Below are positions 9,659 through 18,814 of a stretch of 64,000 bases of DNA, piece by piece. The notes under the pieces were generated by a model. It saw nothing but the letters and a program-made list of their open reading frames with translations, had not been told where the DNA came from and ran no database searches. This DNA is from Pontiella desulfatans. GTDB taxonomy: Bacteria > Verrucomicrobiota > Kiritimatiellia > Kiritimatiellales > Pontiellaceae. The translations under genes and the position numbers were made by a program. The stretch spans positions 744,001 through 808,000 of the forward strand of contig NZ_CAAHFG010000003.1 of NCBI RefSeq assembly GCF_900890425.1, in the 5' to 3' direction. Each line of letters begins with the position of its first letter. Position 1 is the stretch's first letter.

Positions 9659-11051
9659 GATAAAAACGGGTTTGTTTGTAGGAGCCTTGCTGATTGCCGC
9701 AGCCGCGCTGGCGGAAAGGCCGAACATCATTCTGATGATGGCGGATGACCTTGGCTATGGAGATGCCGGGTTTAACGGCAACGAAATCATCCAAACGCCG
9801 GAGCTCGATCAGATGGCAAAGGACGGCGTGAAGTTAAGCCATTTCTATGCTGCCGGCCCCGTCTGCTCACCGACGCGCGGCACGTGTTTGACCGGGCGGC
9901 ACTATTATCGCTATGGGATCTTTTCCGCAAATATCGGGCATCTGCCCAAACAGGAAATTACGTTGGCCCGCATGTTGAAAGAGCAGGGCTATACCACGGG
10001 GCATTTTGGAAAATGGCACCTCGGTACACTCAGCAAGACGCATTCAACCAAGGGCGAAAAACGCAAGCCGGCTGAAAACTATGCGCCGCCGTGGGAACGC
10101 GATTATGATCGCTCGTTCGTTGTGGAATCTTCGGTGTCCACCTGGGATCCGGCCAGCGATAAAAATCCATTTTATGACGATGGCACACCTTTGCCCGCAT
10201 CCGACGAAAGCCTGCTGGGCGGTGCGGCGCGTGTGGTGGTGGATCGGGCGATTCCCTTCATGGAGCAAGCGGTTCAGGCGGAAACCCCGTTTCTTTCGGT
10301 GATCTGGTTTAATGCCCCGCATGAGCCCATCAAGGCGGGGCCGGATTATCTGAAGATGTATGAAAGTCATGACGAAGCCGCCCACTACTATGGCTGCATC
10401 ACTGAGCTGGATGAGCAGGTGGGCCGCGTTCGTTCCAAGGTGCGTGAATGGGGGGTGGCGGAAAATACCTTGATCTTTTTCTGTTCGGATAACGGTCCCG
10501 AAGGCAAAGCGGCCAAAGGGAAAAAAGCCGGAACAACGGCCGGATTGCGGGGACGTAAACGCAGTCTTTATGATGGCGGGGTGCGGGTGCCGGCCCTTGT
10601 GGAGTGGCCGGGCAAGCTTAAGGCCGGTACAACGATTGAGACGCCGCTCTCCACATTGGACTATTTTCCGACGGCGATGCAGTTGGTCGGATATGACATG
10701 CCCGATGCCCGCCCGATCGATGGACAGGACATTCTGCCTATTCTCTCCGGGGAAACGGATAAGCGCGACAAGGCCATGCCTTTCCGCGCCAAGAGTGGGG
10801 CCACGCTCGTGAAGGATCGCTACAAACTCGTACTGCCGAAAGGTGAGCTCTACGACCTCTCCAAAGACTGGAGCGAGGAAAACAACGTGGCCTCTGCGCA
10901 TCCTGAACGGGTGGAGATCATGACGAAAGAATTGATGGACTATCTCAAGTCCATGGAGGCGAGCCACGCGGGTGGTGATTATAATGATCCGGCGTTTAAA
11001 CCCGTCGACGAGTGGAATGCATTCGGCAGTGGAAAAAAGAACAAGAAGTAA
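9651..11051 (+). CDS. Secreted type I sulfatase, CSPTR-type
   Basis: Compact sulfatase of 466 residues. GGAG lies 7 bases before the ATG, inside the end of the EEP gene. A Sec signal peptide ends at ALA (about 21). MMADDLGYGD (29-38) carries the metal-binding Asp pair and CSPTRG holds the formylglycine Cys72; GHFGKWHLG is the conserved Lys/His block; FFCSDNGPEG carries the C-terminal metal ligands (Asp-Asn). The last residues are the Lys-rich GSGKKNKK. It overlaps the EEP gene and is 3 bases from the beta-helix gene, so it is part of the 7182-13331 operon. It is most like the sulfatases at 1-2631 and 15105 in the region after the formylglycine site (GRHxxRYGI). Confidence 0.95.
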   Translation: MIKIKTGLFVGALLIAAAALAERPNIILMMADDLGYGDAGFNGNEIIQTPELDQMAKDGVKLSHFYAAGPVCSPTRGTCLTGRHYYRYGIFSANIGHLPKQEITLARMLKEQGYTTGHFGKWHLGTLSKTHSTKGEKRKPAENYAPPWERDYDRSFVVESSVSTWDPASDKNPFYDDGTPLPASDESLLGGAARVVVDRAIPFMEQAVQAETPFLSVIWFNAPHEPIKAGPDYLKMYESHDEAAHYYGCITELDEQVGRVRSKVREWGVAENTLIFFCSDNGPEGKAAKGKKAGTTAGLRGRKRSLYDGGVRVPALVEWPGKLKAGTTIETPLSTLDYFPTAMQLVGYDMPDARPIDGQDILPILSGETDKRDKAMPFRAKSGATLVKDRYKLVLPKGELYDLSKDWSEENNVASAHPERVEIMTKELMDYLKSMEASHAGGDYNDPAFKPVDEWNAFGSGKKNKK

Positions 11052-11054
11052 TCG

Positions 11055-13331
11055 ATGGGATATCTGATGATGAAACAAACGGTATGTTTGACGGCTATTT
11101 TTGCACTGGCACTTGCATCGGTTGCAGAACTTAAACTTTATGTTGCTCCGGATGGATCGGATGCGGCGGACGGATCGCTTGAAGCGCCTTTCCAAACCTT
11201 GGAAAAAGCGCGGGATACGATTCGCGGATTATCGCCTGAAGAGCGACGGCAGAACATCCGCGTATTTCTGCGCGGTGGAACCTATACCATCGAACAGCCC
11301 TTTGTGCTGAATGTGCAGGACGGAGCGCCGTTGGGGTTGCGGGTCAGCTATGAAGCTTTTCCGAATGAAACACCCATTCTGGATTCCGGTGTAGAGCTTG
11401 TCGGATGGAAAAAAGCTTCGACTTTACCGGAGGGTGCACCTGCTGAAGCGACCGGTAATGTCTATATGGCCGACATGCCAGATGGGTTGGAGCGGTTTTA
11501 TTCGCTCTTTGATGAAGAGGGTTTTATCGATCGCGCGCGCATTCCGTATGAAAGCGCACCGACCCTGCCGATGGCGATTGACGGAACGCGCACGCGCTGG
11601 GAGGAGCTGGACCTGTTGCATTTTAAACCGGGGCCTTTCCGCAACTGGAACAATGTGGAAGACATCGAGATTTACCTGAAGCCGACCCGCAACTGGGTCT
11701 GCAACTATCTGGGTCTTAAGTCGGTCGATCTGAATGAAAATGTCGCGCGTACCCAGGTGGAGGGCACGTATAAACTCAGTGGACATATTCCGAGAAAGAA
11801 AAAGAGCCATAACATTGAAACCGAATTGGTGGAAGGCGGTGAGCTCTGCAATGTGCCGGAGGGGTTGAGTCGGCCGGGCACCTGGATCGTTAACACCCAG
11901 GAACGCAAGGTGTATCTCTGGCCTGCAAACGAGGCGCAGTTGAAGCAACGTATCGTTGCGCCGTCGCTCGAAGAATATATCCGCATTGATGGTGAAAATG
12001 ATGAGTGGGGCGATTCTGATGTTCCGGTACAGGGCATCTCCATCAAGGGCCTGACCTTTAAGCATGGTAAACGGTTTGTTTTCAAAAAGGAGACACGGGG
12101 CATTCAGCATGACTGGGAGCTGTTTGATGAGGGGAATGCCTATATCCGCATGCGCGGTGCGGAGAACTGCGAAATCAGCGGTAACCGTCTAATCAATGGG
12201 GCAAACAGTGGAATCCGGCTGGATCTCTATTGTCAGAACAACCGGGTGGAAGGGAACCTTATTGAAAATATAGGTTACACCGGCATCCTGCTTTGCGGGT
12301 ATGGACCGGGTACGAAGGACGTGAATAAAAACAACCTGATCACAAACAACGAGATTTCGCGCATCGGTCAACTGTGGTTCCATGGCTTGGGGATCTTTGT
12401 CTTCCAAAGCGGATACAATACGATCAGCCATAACTATATTCACGACACGCTCTACGATGCCATCGTGGTATCGGGGGTACGACCGCGTTTCTTTGGGTAC
12501 CGCTTTAAGGATTTTCCTGATTTTCCAACCGCTTATCCCGACCTGCGTGAAATCATGCGCATCATGCGCTGGAAAGAGATCGGGGGAAAGCCGGCAACGT
12601 TTAAAGGTTGCCTGGATTATGCGCACAGCCGCGGCAATATGATTGAATATAATGAAATCGGCGCCGCCATGGTGGAAGGCGGCGACGGGAATGCGCTCTA
12701 TCTTTCCGGCACCTACGGCAACACATTCCGATACAACATGGTTTATGCCAGCCCAACGCCTCCCGGTATGTTCCGTAATGATGACGAACAGTATGAATCG
12801 GATTTTTACGGCAACATCCTGATCGGCCTTGATCAGCCCCGCCTGAGCGGCGCGAATCTGAAACACGAAAACGCGTTTGAGAATAATATGATTCTCAACT
12901 GGGGACAGGATGCCATCGGCAAGGTGACCTCGCTCGACAAGGAGCATGAGGTCGGCAGCCCCGGGACGCGGGTCAGCCGAAATATTTTCTGGCACCCGAA
13001 AGCCAATACCCAGTTTATCGGAAAGATCGATGTACACTATGGCGACGGGAATGTCTTTTATGCCGCCGGTGATCCAGCCGGATCAGCGGCATGGCTCAAG
13101 CAACGCCAGACGGCGGGGCAGGATGCCAACAGTGTGGCCGCAGCTCCCATGTTCCAGGGGGTGGAAAACTTTGACTTCACTCTGAAGCAAGGTTCGCCCG
13201 CCTTGAAGCGCGGGTTTCTGCAGATTCCGTTTGAGTCGATCGGCTTGCTTGAAAAACCGGCCGTTGTCCGTTTCCGAGAGGAAGGGATCTCTATTTGGGA
13301 TCTAATGGAAGGGAAACGTATGGCAGAGTAA
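11055..13331 (+). CDS. Secreted right-handed parallel beta-helix protein, candidate polysaccharide lyase or glycosidase
   Basis: 758-residue exported protein. The start could be 11055, 11067 or 11070; all lead into a signal peptide ending near ASVAE. The N-terminus LYVAPDGSDAADGSLEAPFQ is the usual opening of beta-helix enzymes. From about residue 350 repeated rungs are visible, for example NRLINGANSGIRLD, NRVEGNLIENIGYTGI and NNLITNNEISRIG. No catalytic residues can be assigned by eye. It is the last gene of the coupled run with two sulfatases and the EEP hydrolase, so a role in degrading the same glycan is likely. A copy of the TTCCA-N5-TGGAA palindrome lies inside at 11190-11204. Confidence 0.85.
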   Translation: MGYLMMKQTVCLTAIFALALASVAELKLYVAPDGSDAADGSLEAPFQTLEKARDTIRGLSPEERRQNIRVFLRGGTYTIEQPFVLNVQDGAPLGLRVSYEAFPNETPILDSGVELVGWKKASTLPEGAPAEATGNVYMADMPDGLERFYSLFDEEGFIDRARIPYESAPTLPMAIDGTRTRWEELDLLHFKPGPFRNWNNVEDIEIYLKPTRNWVCNYLGLKSVDLNENVARTQVEGTYKLSGHIPRKKKSHNIETELVEGGELCNVPEGLSRPGTWIVNTQERKVYLWPANEAQLKQRIVAPSLEEYIRIDGENDEWGDSDVPVQGISIKGLTFKHGKRFVFKKETRGIQHDWELFDEGNAYIRMRGAENCEISGNRLINGANSGIRLDLYCQNNRVEGNLIENIGYTGILLCGYGPGTKDVNKNNLITNNEISRIGQLWFHGLGIFVFQSGYNTISHNYIHDTLYDAIVVSGVRPRFFGYRFKDFPDFPTAYPDLREIMRIMRWKEIGGKPATFKGCLDYAHSRGNMIEYNEIGAAMVEGGDGNALYLSGTYGNTFRYNMVYASPTPPGMFRNDDEQYESDFYGNILIGLDQPRLSGANLKHENAFENNMILNWGQDAIGKVTSLDKEHEVGSPGTRVSRNIFWHPKANTQFIGKIDVHYGDGNVFYAAGDPAGSAAWLKQRQTAGQDANSVAAAPMFQGVENFDFTLKQGSPALKRGFLQIPFESIGLLEKPAVVRFREEGISIWDLMEGKRMAE

Positions 13332-13359
13332 GAGAATCTCCGCTTCGATTGCTTAATTT

Positions 13360-13374
13360 TTCCAAGGAATGGAA
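13360..13374. repeat. TTCCA-N5-TGGAA palindrome, intergenic copy
   Basis: This copy has extended arms ATTTTTCCA and TGGAAAAAT (13356-13378) around AGGAA. It overlaps the upstream box of the promoter-like motif at 13371-13402. Other copies start at 6705, 8323, 11190, 16683, 19760, 20159, 21554, 28739, 31747, 34495, 40695, 46766, 47541 and 55212. Confidence 0.75.
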
Positions 13375-13402
13375 AAATGGAAGCTCCCCTTGCGTCTTAT
13401 AG
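13371..13402 (+). promoter_or_regulatory. Promoter-like motif upstream of the 13419 sulfatase
   Basis: GGAAAAA (13371-13377), 15 bases, then CGTCTTATAG (13393-13402). The spacing equals that of six other sites (19500, 21710, 25478, 26394, 28363, 42203). This copy has a variant first box and lies only 17 bases from the start codon, leaving little leader, so it is the least certain of the set. Confidence 0.45.
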
Positions 13403-13418
13403 CTGGAGGTTATTCTAT

Positions 13419-15098
13419 ATGAGATTTTCGGGGTATGTATTTGTATTGGCTTTATGTCTTGAAATAGGGGCGCAAGGGCAGGTTCTCAAAGTTTTAGGCA
13501 GGAAAACGCAGGTTCAGACCGAGCGGCCGAATATCGTGTTTATGTTATGCGATGATATGCGCTACGACCGCATCGCCGCATTGAACAGCTGGGATGCCGA
13601 TCTTCAAACGCCTCATCTGGATCAGCTGGTCTCTGATGGCATGAACTTTACCCGTGCTTACGATACCACGCCGATTTGTTCCGCCAGCCGCGGGCAGGTC
13701 TTTACCGGACTCTACGAATTTTCCACGGGCTGTAACTTTAACCGCGAAAACGAAAAAAAGATAACGATCGATGATTGGCAGGGCGGGTATGCGGTTCGGC
13801 TGAGAGCAGCGGGGTACCGCACGGCGTTCGGGGGCAAAGAGCACTGCCAGGTGTATAATTATACCGGTGGGAAAAAACAGGATTTTGACCGTTGGTTCGG
13901 TTTTTCCAATGGTTCCGGCGACGGAAACTATTGGATGGACAGTAATCCGAATGCAAGCTGGTGGTTCGAAAATGACCATTGGGCATCGTTGGGCGACGGC
14001 GTGCGCAACGAGCACGAAACCTATGCTCAGGCGCTGTTGGGGCAGGCGTTTATCAAAGAATGCGTGCAGCAGCATTCTGAACAACCCTTCATGCTTTCGC
14101 TGAATTTTAAAGCACCTCACAGTCCGCTGAGTGAGTTTGATCCGCGCTATGCTTCCGTCTACGACGGCACGGAAATTGATCGATCACCCAACGATGGATT
14201 GGCCAGCGCGTTGCATTTGCCACCGCAGGCATTTTGCGGGCGCACGGCATTCAAGGGCGGGTGGAGTGACACCAGTGCCGATCAATACAACACGTTGATC
14301 TATGGAATTGATGCCTGCGTTGGTATGGTGCGCGCTGAGCTGGAGGCACAGGGCGTGGCCGACAACACCATTGTCATCTTCATGTCGGACAACGGCTATT
14401 TTCGGAATTCAAAGGGCTTTGGTGACAAGGTCTATGCCTATGAAGAAGGTTCCCGTACGCCCATGATTGTTTATGATCCGCGCAAACCGGTCTCGCACGG
14501 ACAGAGCTGCGGTGCGGTGGTGGGAAACATCGATGTGGTGCCTACCATGCTTGATCTTGCGGGTGTGGATTATAAAGTGGCCTACGATCCCGACGGCACC
14601 ATCGGCAACCGTGGCTACCATGGCCGCAGCATACTGCCGCTGCTGGAAAATCCGGCATTGGACATCCACGACTCGATGTTGGTCATGGACATTTGGAATT
14701 CGCGTGCCGAGCAGCATTTGGCACTGATTACGCGCGAATGGAAATATATCCACTGGTTCTACAGCGCCAATGGCTTCAGCCAGTCTGAGGAACTCTACCA
14801 CAAGGATGATACCTTCGAAAACAGCAATGTGAAGGCGGCCAACCCGGTCGTGATGACGGATCTCTATTCCAAATATGATGCATGGCTGGCACAGTGGACG
14901 TCCGATGCCACAACTCGGGATCGCTATGCCGATTATCCGGAGCTGATGGAGCGCGGGCTGAATATGAGCACGTTGGTCGAGGCGGACGTGAAAGCCGTGA
15001 TGAGCCCCAAGGCCACAGCCGACTACATCGTGCACAGCGAAAATACACCGAATTATCCGGTGGGATACACCAATCAAGTCACCATCGGAAGCTGGTAG
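13419..15098 (+). CDS. Secreted type I sulfatase, CSASR-type
   Basis: 559-residue sulfatase. The ATG at 13419 is chosen because GGAGG lies 9 bases upstream and it opens a signal peptide (MRFSGYVFVLALCLEIGAQG); the longer frame from 13377 adds 14 residues without a ribosome site. After the leader comes the short motif VLKVLGRK, also seen in the next gene (IIKILGRK). The formylglycine motif CSASR has Cys87 and Ala in place of Pro, as in the genes at 2906 and 33272, with the shared block STGCNF downstream. SDNGYF carries later metal ligands. The C-terminus is ordinary, not Lys-rich. It is 6 bases from the next sulfatase, which is likely cotranscribed. Confidence 0.94.
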   Translation: MRFSGYVFVLALCLEIGAQGQVLKVLGRKTQVQTERPNIVFMLCDDMRYDRIAALNSWDADLQTPHLDQLVSDGMNFTRAYDTTPICSASRGQVFTGLYEFSTGCNFNRENEKKITIDDWQGGYAVRLRAAGYRTAFGGKEHCQVYNYTGGKKQDFDRWFGFSNGSGDGNYWMDSNPNASWWFENDHWASLGDGVRNEHETYAQALLGQAFIKECVQQHSEQPFMLSLNFKAPHSPLSEFDPRYASVYDGTEIDRSPNDGLASALHLPPQAFCGRTAFKGGWSDTSADQYNTLIYGIDACVGMVRAELEAQGVADNTIVIFMSDNGYFRNSKGFGDKVYAYEEGSRTPMIVYDPRKPVSHGQSCGAVVGNIDVVPTMLDLAGVDYKVAYDPDGTIGNRGYHGRSILPLLENPALDIHDSMLVMDIWNSRAEQHLALITREWKYIHWFYSANGFSQSEELYHKDDTFENSNVKAANPVVMTDLYSKYDAWLAQWTSDATTRDRYADYPELMERGLNMSTLVEADVKAVMSPKATADYIVHSENTPNYPVGYTNQVTIGSW

Positions 15099-15104
15099 AA
15101 GTCG

Positions 15105-16601
15105 ATGAAGAAACCATTGTTTATTTTGGGACTGGTGGTCATTGCCGGCATCTCGAACGCACAAATTATCAAGATCCTGGGGCGCAAACCGAACGCTTCG
15201 ACGGCACCGAACATCATCATGATGATGGCCGACGATATGGGGCCGGGCGATGTGGGCTATTATGGATGGAATGATAAGATGGAGGATCCCGTCTTGACGC
15301 CGCATCTTGATGCGATGGCCTCGTCCGGCCTGCGTTTCGACCGTTTCTACGCGCAGTCGCCGGTCTGCTCGCCAACGCGCGGCAGTTGCATTTCCGGCCG
15401 CCACGCCTTTCGCTATGGCATCTGGGAGGCCAACCAGGGCGGCGGACGCGTGGAGGAAATTACGCTGCCCGATGTGCTGAAGAAACATGCGGGCTATACC
15501 ACCGGGCATTTTGGAAAATGGCACCTGGGTCGAATGGTGCCGCACCAGGACTGGGGGCAGGCCACGCGGATGGATCACTACACGCCGGGCATGGCCGGTT
15601 TCGATGAATGGTTTTCGGTGACGCATTCCGTAAAGACCTACGATCCCTACGGCCCAGCCGGGGTCGATGATCCGCCCGAAATGGATTCCGACTATAATCC
15701 CTATTACCACAACGGCGTCGAATACACCGATCCTTTGTTTGGCGATACTTCCGAAATCATTATGGATCGGGCGATTCCTTTCATGGACCGCGCGGTCAGC
15801 CAGGGTAAGCCGTTCATGGCTTGCATCTGGTTCCATACGCCGCACAAGGATCTGGATGCCAGCGCCGCCGACCAGGCGCTCTATCCCAGCGGAAGCGATG
15901 GCGAGAAAAAATACTATGGCTCCATCACGGCGATGGATCGGCAGATCGGTCGCCTGCGCACGTGGCTCCGAGCAAAGGGCATCGAGAACAACACGATTCT
16001 GTGGTTCACCACCGACAACGGCCAGACCACCGGCTCGTCGGGCCCCTATCTCGCTTCGAAGCGGCATTTGTTCGATGGCGGGATTCGCGTACCCACCGTT
16101 CTCGAGTGGCCGGCGAAGGTTCCGGCTAATCGCACCACCGGTTTCCTGGCCAGCACGAGCGACTATTTCCTGACGCATCTCGATGCGGCAGGGATCGACT
16201 ATGTTGATCCGCATCCGCGCGACGGGATCAGCCTCGTGCCTTGCATCGAGGGGGCCATGTCCGCGCGCGCTAACTCGATTGCGTTCCAGTCGCACGACAC
16301 CTCGGTCATTATGAGTCAGGCCTTCAAGGCCATGAAGGTGCGCCCGGGGGCCTATTCCGACGGGTTTACCGAAAGGCAAGGGTTTCCTATTGATGAATGG
16401 CTGTTGTTCGACATGACGCTCACCAATCAATATTTGATCGAGCGCGAGAACATTTCCGCTGGCAATGCGACCGTCCTTTTCTCTCTTACGACGGAGTATG
16501 ACCTTTGGAACCTTTCGTGCAGCAACAGCTACCACGGCGCGGACTATGATGCTCCGTTCACTGCCAGTGGCGACTACAAGGGATTGGCTAGCGATGATTG
16601 A
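15105..16601 (+). CDS. Secreted type I sulfatase, CSPTR-type
   Basis: 498-residue sulfatase with signal peptide MKKPLFILGLVVIAGISNAQ followed by IIKILGRK. MMADDMGPGD gives the metal site and CSPTRG the formylglycine Cys88; GHFGKWHLGR is the conserved Lys/His block; TTDNGQT carries late metal ligands. It resembles the sulfatase at 9651 in GRHAFRYGI. The ribosome site is weak (GTAGAAG), consistent with coupling to the sulfatase that ends 6 bases upstream. A very long open frame on the opposite strand (14409-16535) is a codon-bias shadow. Confidence 0.94.
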   Translation: MKKPLFILGLVVIAGISNAQIIKILGRKPNASTAPNIIMMMADDMGPGDVGYYGWNDKMEDPVLTPHLDAMASSGLRFDRFYAQSPVCSPTRGSCISGRHAFRYGIWEANQGGGRVEEITLPDVLKKHAGYTTGHFGKWHLGRMVPHQDWGQATRMDHYTPGMAGFDEWFSVTHSVKTYDPYGPAGVDDPPEMDSDYNPYYHNGVEYTDPLFGDTSEIIMDRAIPFMDRAVSQGKPFMACIWFHTPHKDLDASAADQALYPSGSDGEKKYYGSITAMDRQIGRLRTWLRAKGIENNTILWFTTDNGQTTGSSGPYLASKRHLFDGGIRVPTVLEWPAKVPANRTTGFLASTSDYFLTHLDAAGIDYVDPHPRDGISLVPCIEGAMSARANSIAFQSHDTSVIMSQAFKAMKVRPGAYSDGFTERQGFPIDEWLLFDMTLTNQYLIERENISAGNATVLFSLTTEYDLWNLSCSNSYHGADYDAPFTASGDYKGLASDD

Positions 16602-16682
16602 ACACCGGGGAGGACTTGCTCTCCGAGCGTGCCGCCCACTGGAATCGTTCTAACCAGGGCTGCCATTGTGCGGCCTCTGCTT

Positions 16683-16697
16683 TTCCAAAGCTTGGAA
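16683..16697. repeat. TTCCA-N5-TGGAA palindrome upstream of the kinase
   Basis: TTTCCA-AAGCT-TGGAAA sits 10 bases before the kinase start and abuts its ribosome site. It is one of two intergenic copies of the dispersed palindrome. Confidence 0.7.
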
Positions 16698-16706
16698 AGG
16701 GAGGCC

Positions 16707-18785
16707 ATGGAAGGTATAAGTTCTCTTATGAATGAATTCAATCAGCGGGAAGCCGAGTCCCTGAAGGATGCCGGGACACTGGTATCCCAGTTCCTTGATT
16801 CCGGCAATGATGTACTGACTGAGGAGGAGCTGGCAGCGACGTCGCCGATCCTGAATTCGCTGGACGAATCCCGCTACCACTTTACCAACGAAAACTTCAT
16901 GGTGGCCGGCGGTGAAAAAACCATTTCCAAGGTCTACGATTCGCAGGCCGACCGCTATGTGGCGATCGCCCGTCCTCGAAAGCGGGAGACACGTTCGGAT
17001 ATGGAGCAGTTCCTGCGGGAGGCGCGCCTCACCGCCAAACTGCAGCATCCAAATATTCTGCCGGTCTACGAGATTGGACTCGACGGCGAAGGCATTCCGT
17101 ATTTTGTGATGCGCCTGCTCACGGGCGAGGGGCTCCGGCAGATTGTCCACCGGCAAAAGGACAACGAAGACGACTATCGTGAGAAATATCCGATGGATCG
17201 CCTGCTCTCGATTTTTCTCGATGTATGCGATGCCGTCACCTATGCCCATTCGCGCGGGGTGCTGCATCTTGACATTAAGCCGTCCAACGTGCGCGTCGGG
17301 CGTCACGGGCAGACCATTCTTTACGACTGGGGTTTGGCCAAGGTGGTGGGTGGCGATGAAACGCAGCTGGACGATGACGCCGAGGAATTCGATTCGGACG
17401 TGCTGAACGACATGACCCTGTCGGGCATGATGAAGGGCACCCCGGGCTATATGGCACCGGAGCAAACGGTGGCCAAGGGCTTTGTCAGCACGCGGGCGGA
17501 TGTCTATGCGCTTGGCGCATTGCTCTATTTTATCCTCACCGGTCGGGTTCCAGTGAAAGGTGACACGGTCCAGGAAATTGTCCGAAACACGCGGGAGGGC
17601 CGCATTCTGAACCCGCGGGTGCGCCTGCCGGCCTCCAAGGTGTCCACAAGCCTTGCCGCCGTTTCCCTCAAGGCGTTATCGCTCGATCCCTCCAACCGCT
17701 ATGGAACGGCTAAAGAACTGGCGGACGAGGTTACACGTTATCTGCGTGGGTATGCCACCCGAGCCGAACGGGCGGGGCTCTTCAAGCAACTGCAGCTCTA
17801 TGGTCGCCGTCATAACAAGATGCTGACCGTGGCGCTGCTCTTTTTCATTGTGTTGGCGGCTGTGGTTGGCTTTTCGCTGGTCAAGGTGAGTGTTCAGCGG
17901 CGCGCGGCCGAAACCAATTTTTCGTTGTATCGCGCCGAGGCCGAACGCTCGGGTAAGCTCTATGAAGATATGAAGGCCTTCATGCTGCGTTCGGCTTCAT
18001 CCGGCGATTTCTGGGATGTCGGTCTGATGGAAGAACTGGTGCTGGCTGAAATGGGTAAAACTGTCAGCGGGGACTACCGCAAGGAGTTGCATTGGATGCT
18101 GGGGGTCATTGCCTTTATTCGCGAGGAATACAACACCGCCGAAGGCCATTTTGAAGAATCGGGAACTGCTTTAAACAGTGTATTTCGTAAGCAGGCACGG
18201 CTGGGCATCGAACTCAAGGCCGATGACTCGGTCCTGCTCAGTGATGCTCAGTTTGCGCAGATGCTGGAAATGCCCGTAACCAAAGCCAAGTTCCGCAAGC
18301 AGATTCTTTATTACGCCTATTACGAACGTAAGAACCGTCCTTCAACGATTAATCCGGAGGAGCATCTGCCTGTGGCGATCGCCATGCTGAACCTCATCAA
18401 CGACACTCCGGGATGGGGCGGTAAGCTGAAACTGAAGCCGTTGGAGGGCGGGGGCTATCACCTGAATCTCAGCGGTGCGCCCTATATGATGTTCAGTCCG
18501 CCTCAGTACACGGGAGAAGGGTTTGTTAGCATCCTTCGGCCTTTAAACCTGAAAACGATCGATATCAGCAATACCGAGGTCCGCGATTTTTCTGAATTCC
18601 GTCGTCTTCGCAATCTCGAAACACTGATTGCACGTAATGTGGAAATTTATGATCAAAAAGATGCCGTTTATCGCCTGAGCAACCTGGACATTCGCAAGTT
18701 GATTATTTCGGAGGGGATGCTGTCGGAGAAAAACCTGAAGAAGCTGCGCAAGGCCCTGGATGTGGATGTGGTTCCCGCCAGTTAG
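16707..18785 (+). CDS. Transmembrane Hanks-type Ser/Thr kinase with WNK-like lysine placement
   Basis: 692 residues from the ATG at 16707, chosen for the purine-rich AAAGGGAGG just upstream; a GTG at 16629 in frame is less likely. Kinase domain about residues 62-350. The loop is VAGGEKTI (66-73). The beta-3 position reads VAIA (Ala88), so the usual VAIK lysine is missing, while Lys71 aligns with the third glycine of GxGxxG, the place of the catalytic Lys in WNK kinases. Also seen: helix-C Glu105 (FLREAR), HLD in place of HRD (187-189) with Lys191 and Asn194, DWG in place of DFG (207-209), and MAPE (249-252). A transmembrane helix spans about 372-392. The outer 300 residues end in leucine-rich-like strands (IDISNTEVRDFSEFRRLRNL). 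It converges on the sigma gene at 18815. Confidence 0.9.
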   Translation: MEGISSLMNEFNQREAESLKDAGTLVSQFLDSGNDVLTEEELAATSPILNSLDESRYHFTNENFMVAGGEKTISKVYDSQADRYVAIARPRKRETRSDMEQFLREARLTAKLQHPNILPVYEIGLDGEGIPYFVMRLLTGEGLRQIVHRQKDNEDDYREKYPMDRLLSIFLDVCDAVTYAHSRGVLHLDIKPSNVRVGRHGQTILYDWGLAKVVGGDETQLDDDAEEFDSDVLNDMTLSGMMKGTPGYMAPEQTVAKGFVSTRADVYALGALLYFILTGRVPVKGDTVQEIVRNTREGRILNPRVRLPASKVSTSLAAVSLKALSLDPSNRYGTAKELADEVTRYLRGYATRAERAGLFKQLQLYGRRHNKMLTVALLFFIVLAAVVGFSLVKVSVQRRAAETNFSLYRAEAERSGKLYEDMKAFMLRSASSGDFWDVGLMEELVLAEMGKTVSGDYRKELHWMLGVIAFIREEYNTAEGHFEESGTALNSVFRKQARLGIELKADDSVLLSDAQFAQMLEMPVTKAKFRKQILYYAYYERKNRPSTINPEEHLPVAIAMLNLINDTPGWGGKLKLKPLEGGGYHLNLSGAPYMMFSPPQYTGEGFVSILRPLNLKTIDISNTEVRDFSEFRRLRNLETLIARNVEIYDQKDAVYRLSNLDIRKLIISEGMLSEKNLKKLRKALDVDVVPAS

Positions 18786-18814
18786 GGCGTGCCCCCCGTC
18801 CGTGAGGAGTTGCG

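Noticed and set aside
14409-16535. 708-codon open frame on the minus strand
   Set aside because: It runs antisense through two sulfatases with intact motifs, has no signal peptide or family resemblance, and similar shadows occur opposite most genes here; it reflects codon bias.
16629-16706. GTG start 26 codons upstream for the first kinase
   Set aside because: No ribosome site precedes it, and the added residues run through the intergenic palindrome.
16707-18785. Kinase domain as an inactive pseudokinase
   Set aside because: Missing VAIK lysine and altered HRD and DFG suggest it, but the catalytic Asp, Asn, metal-binding Asp and a compensating lysine are all kept in both paralogues.
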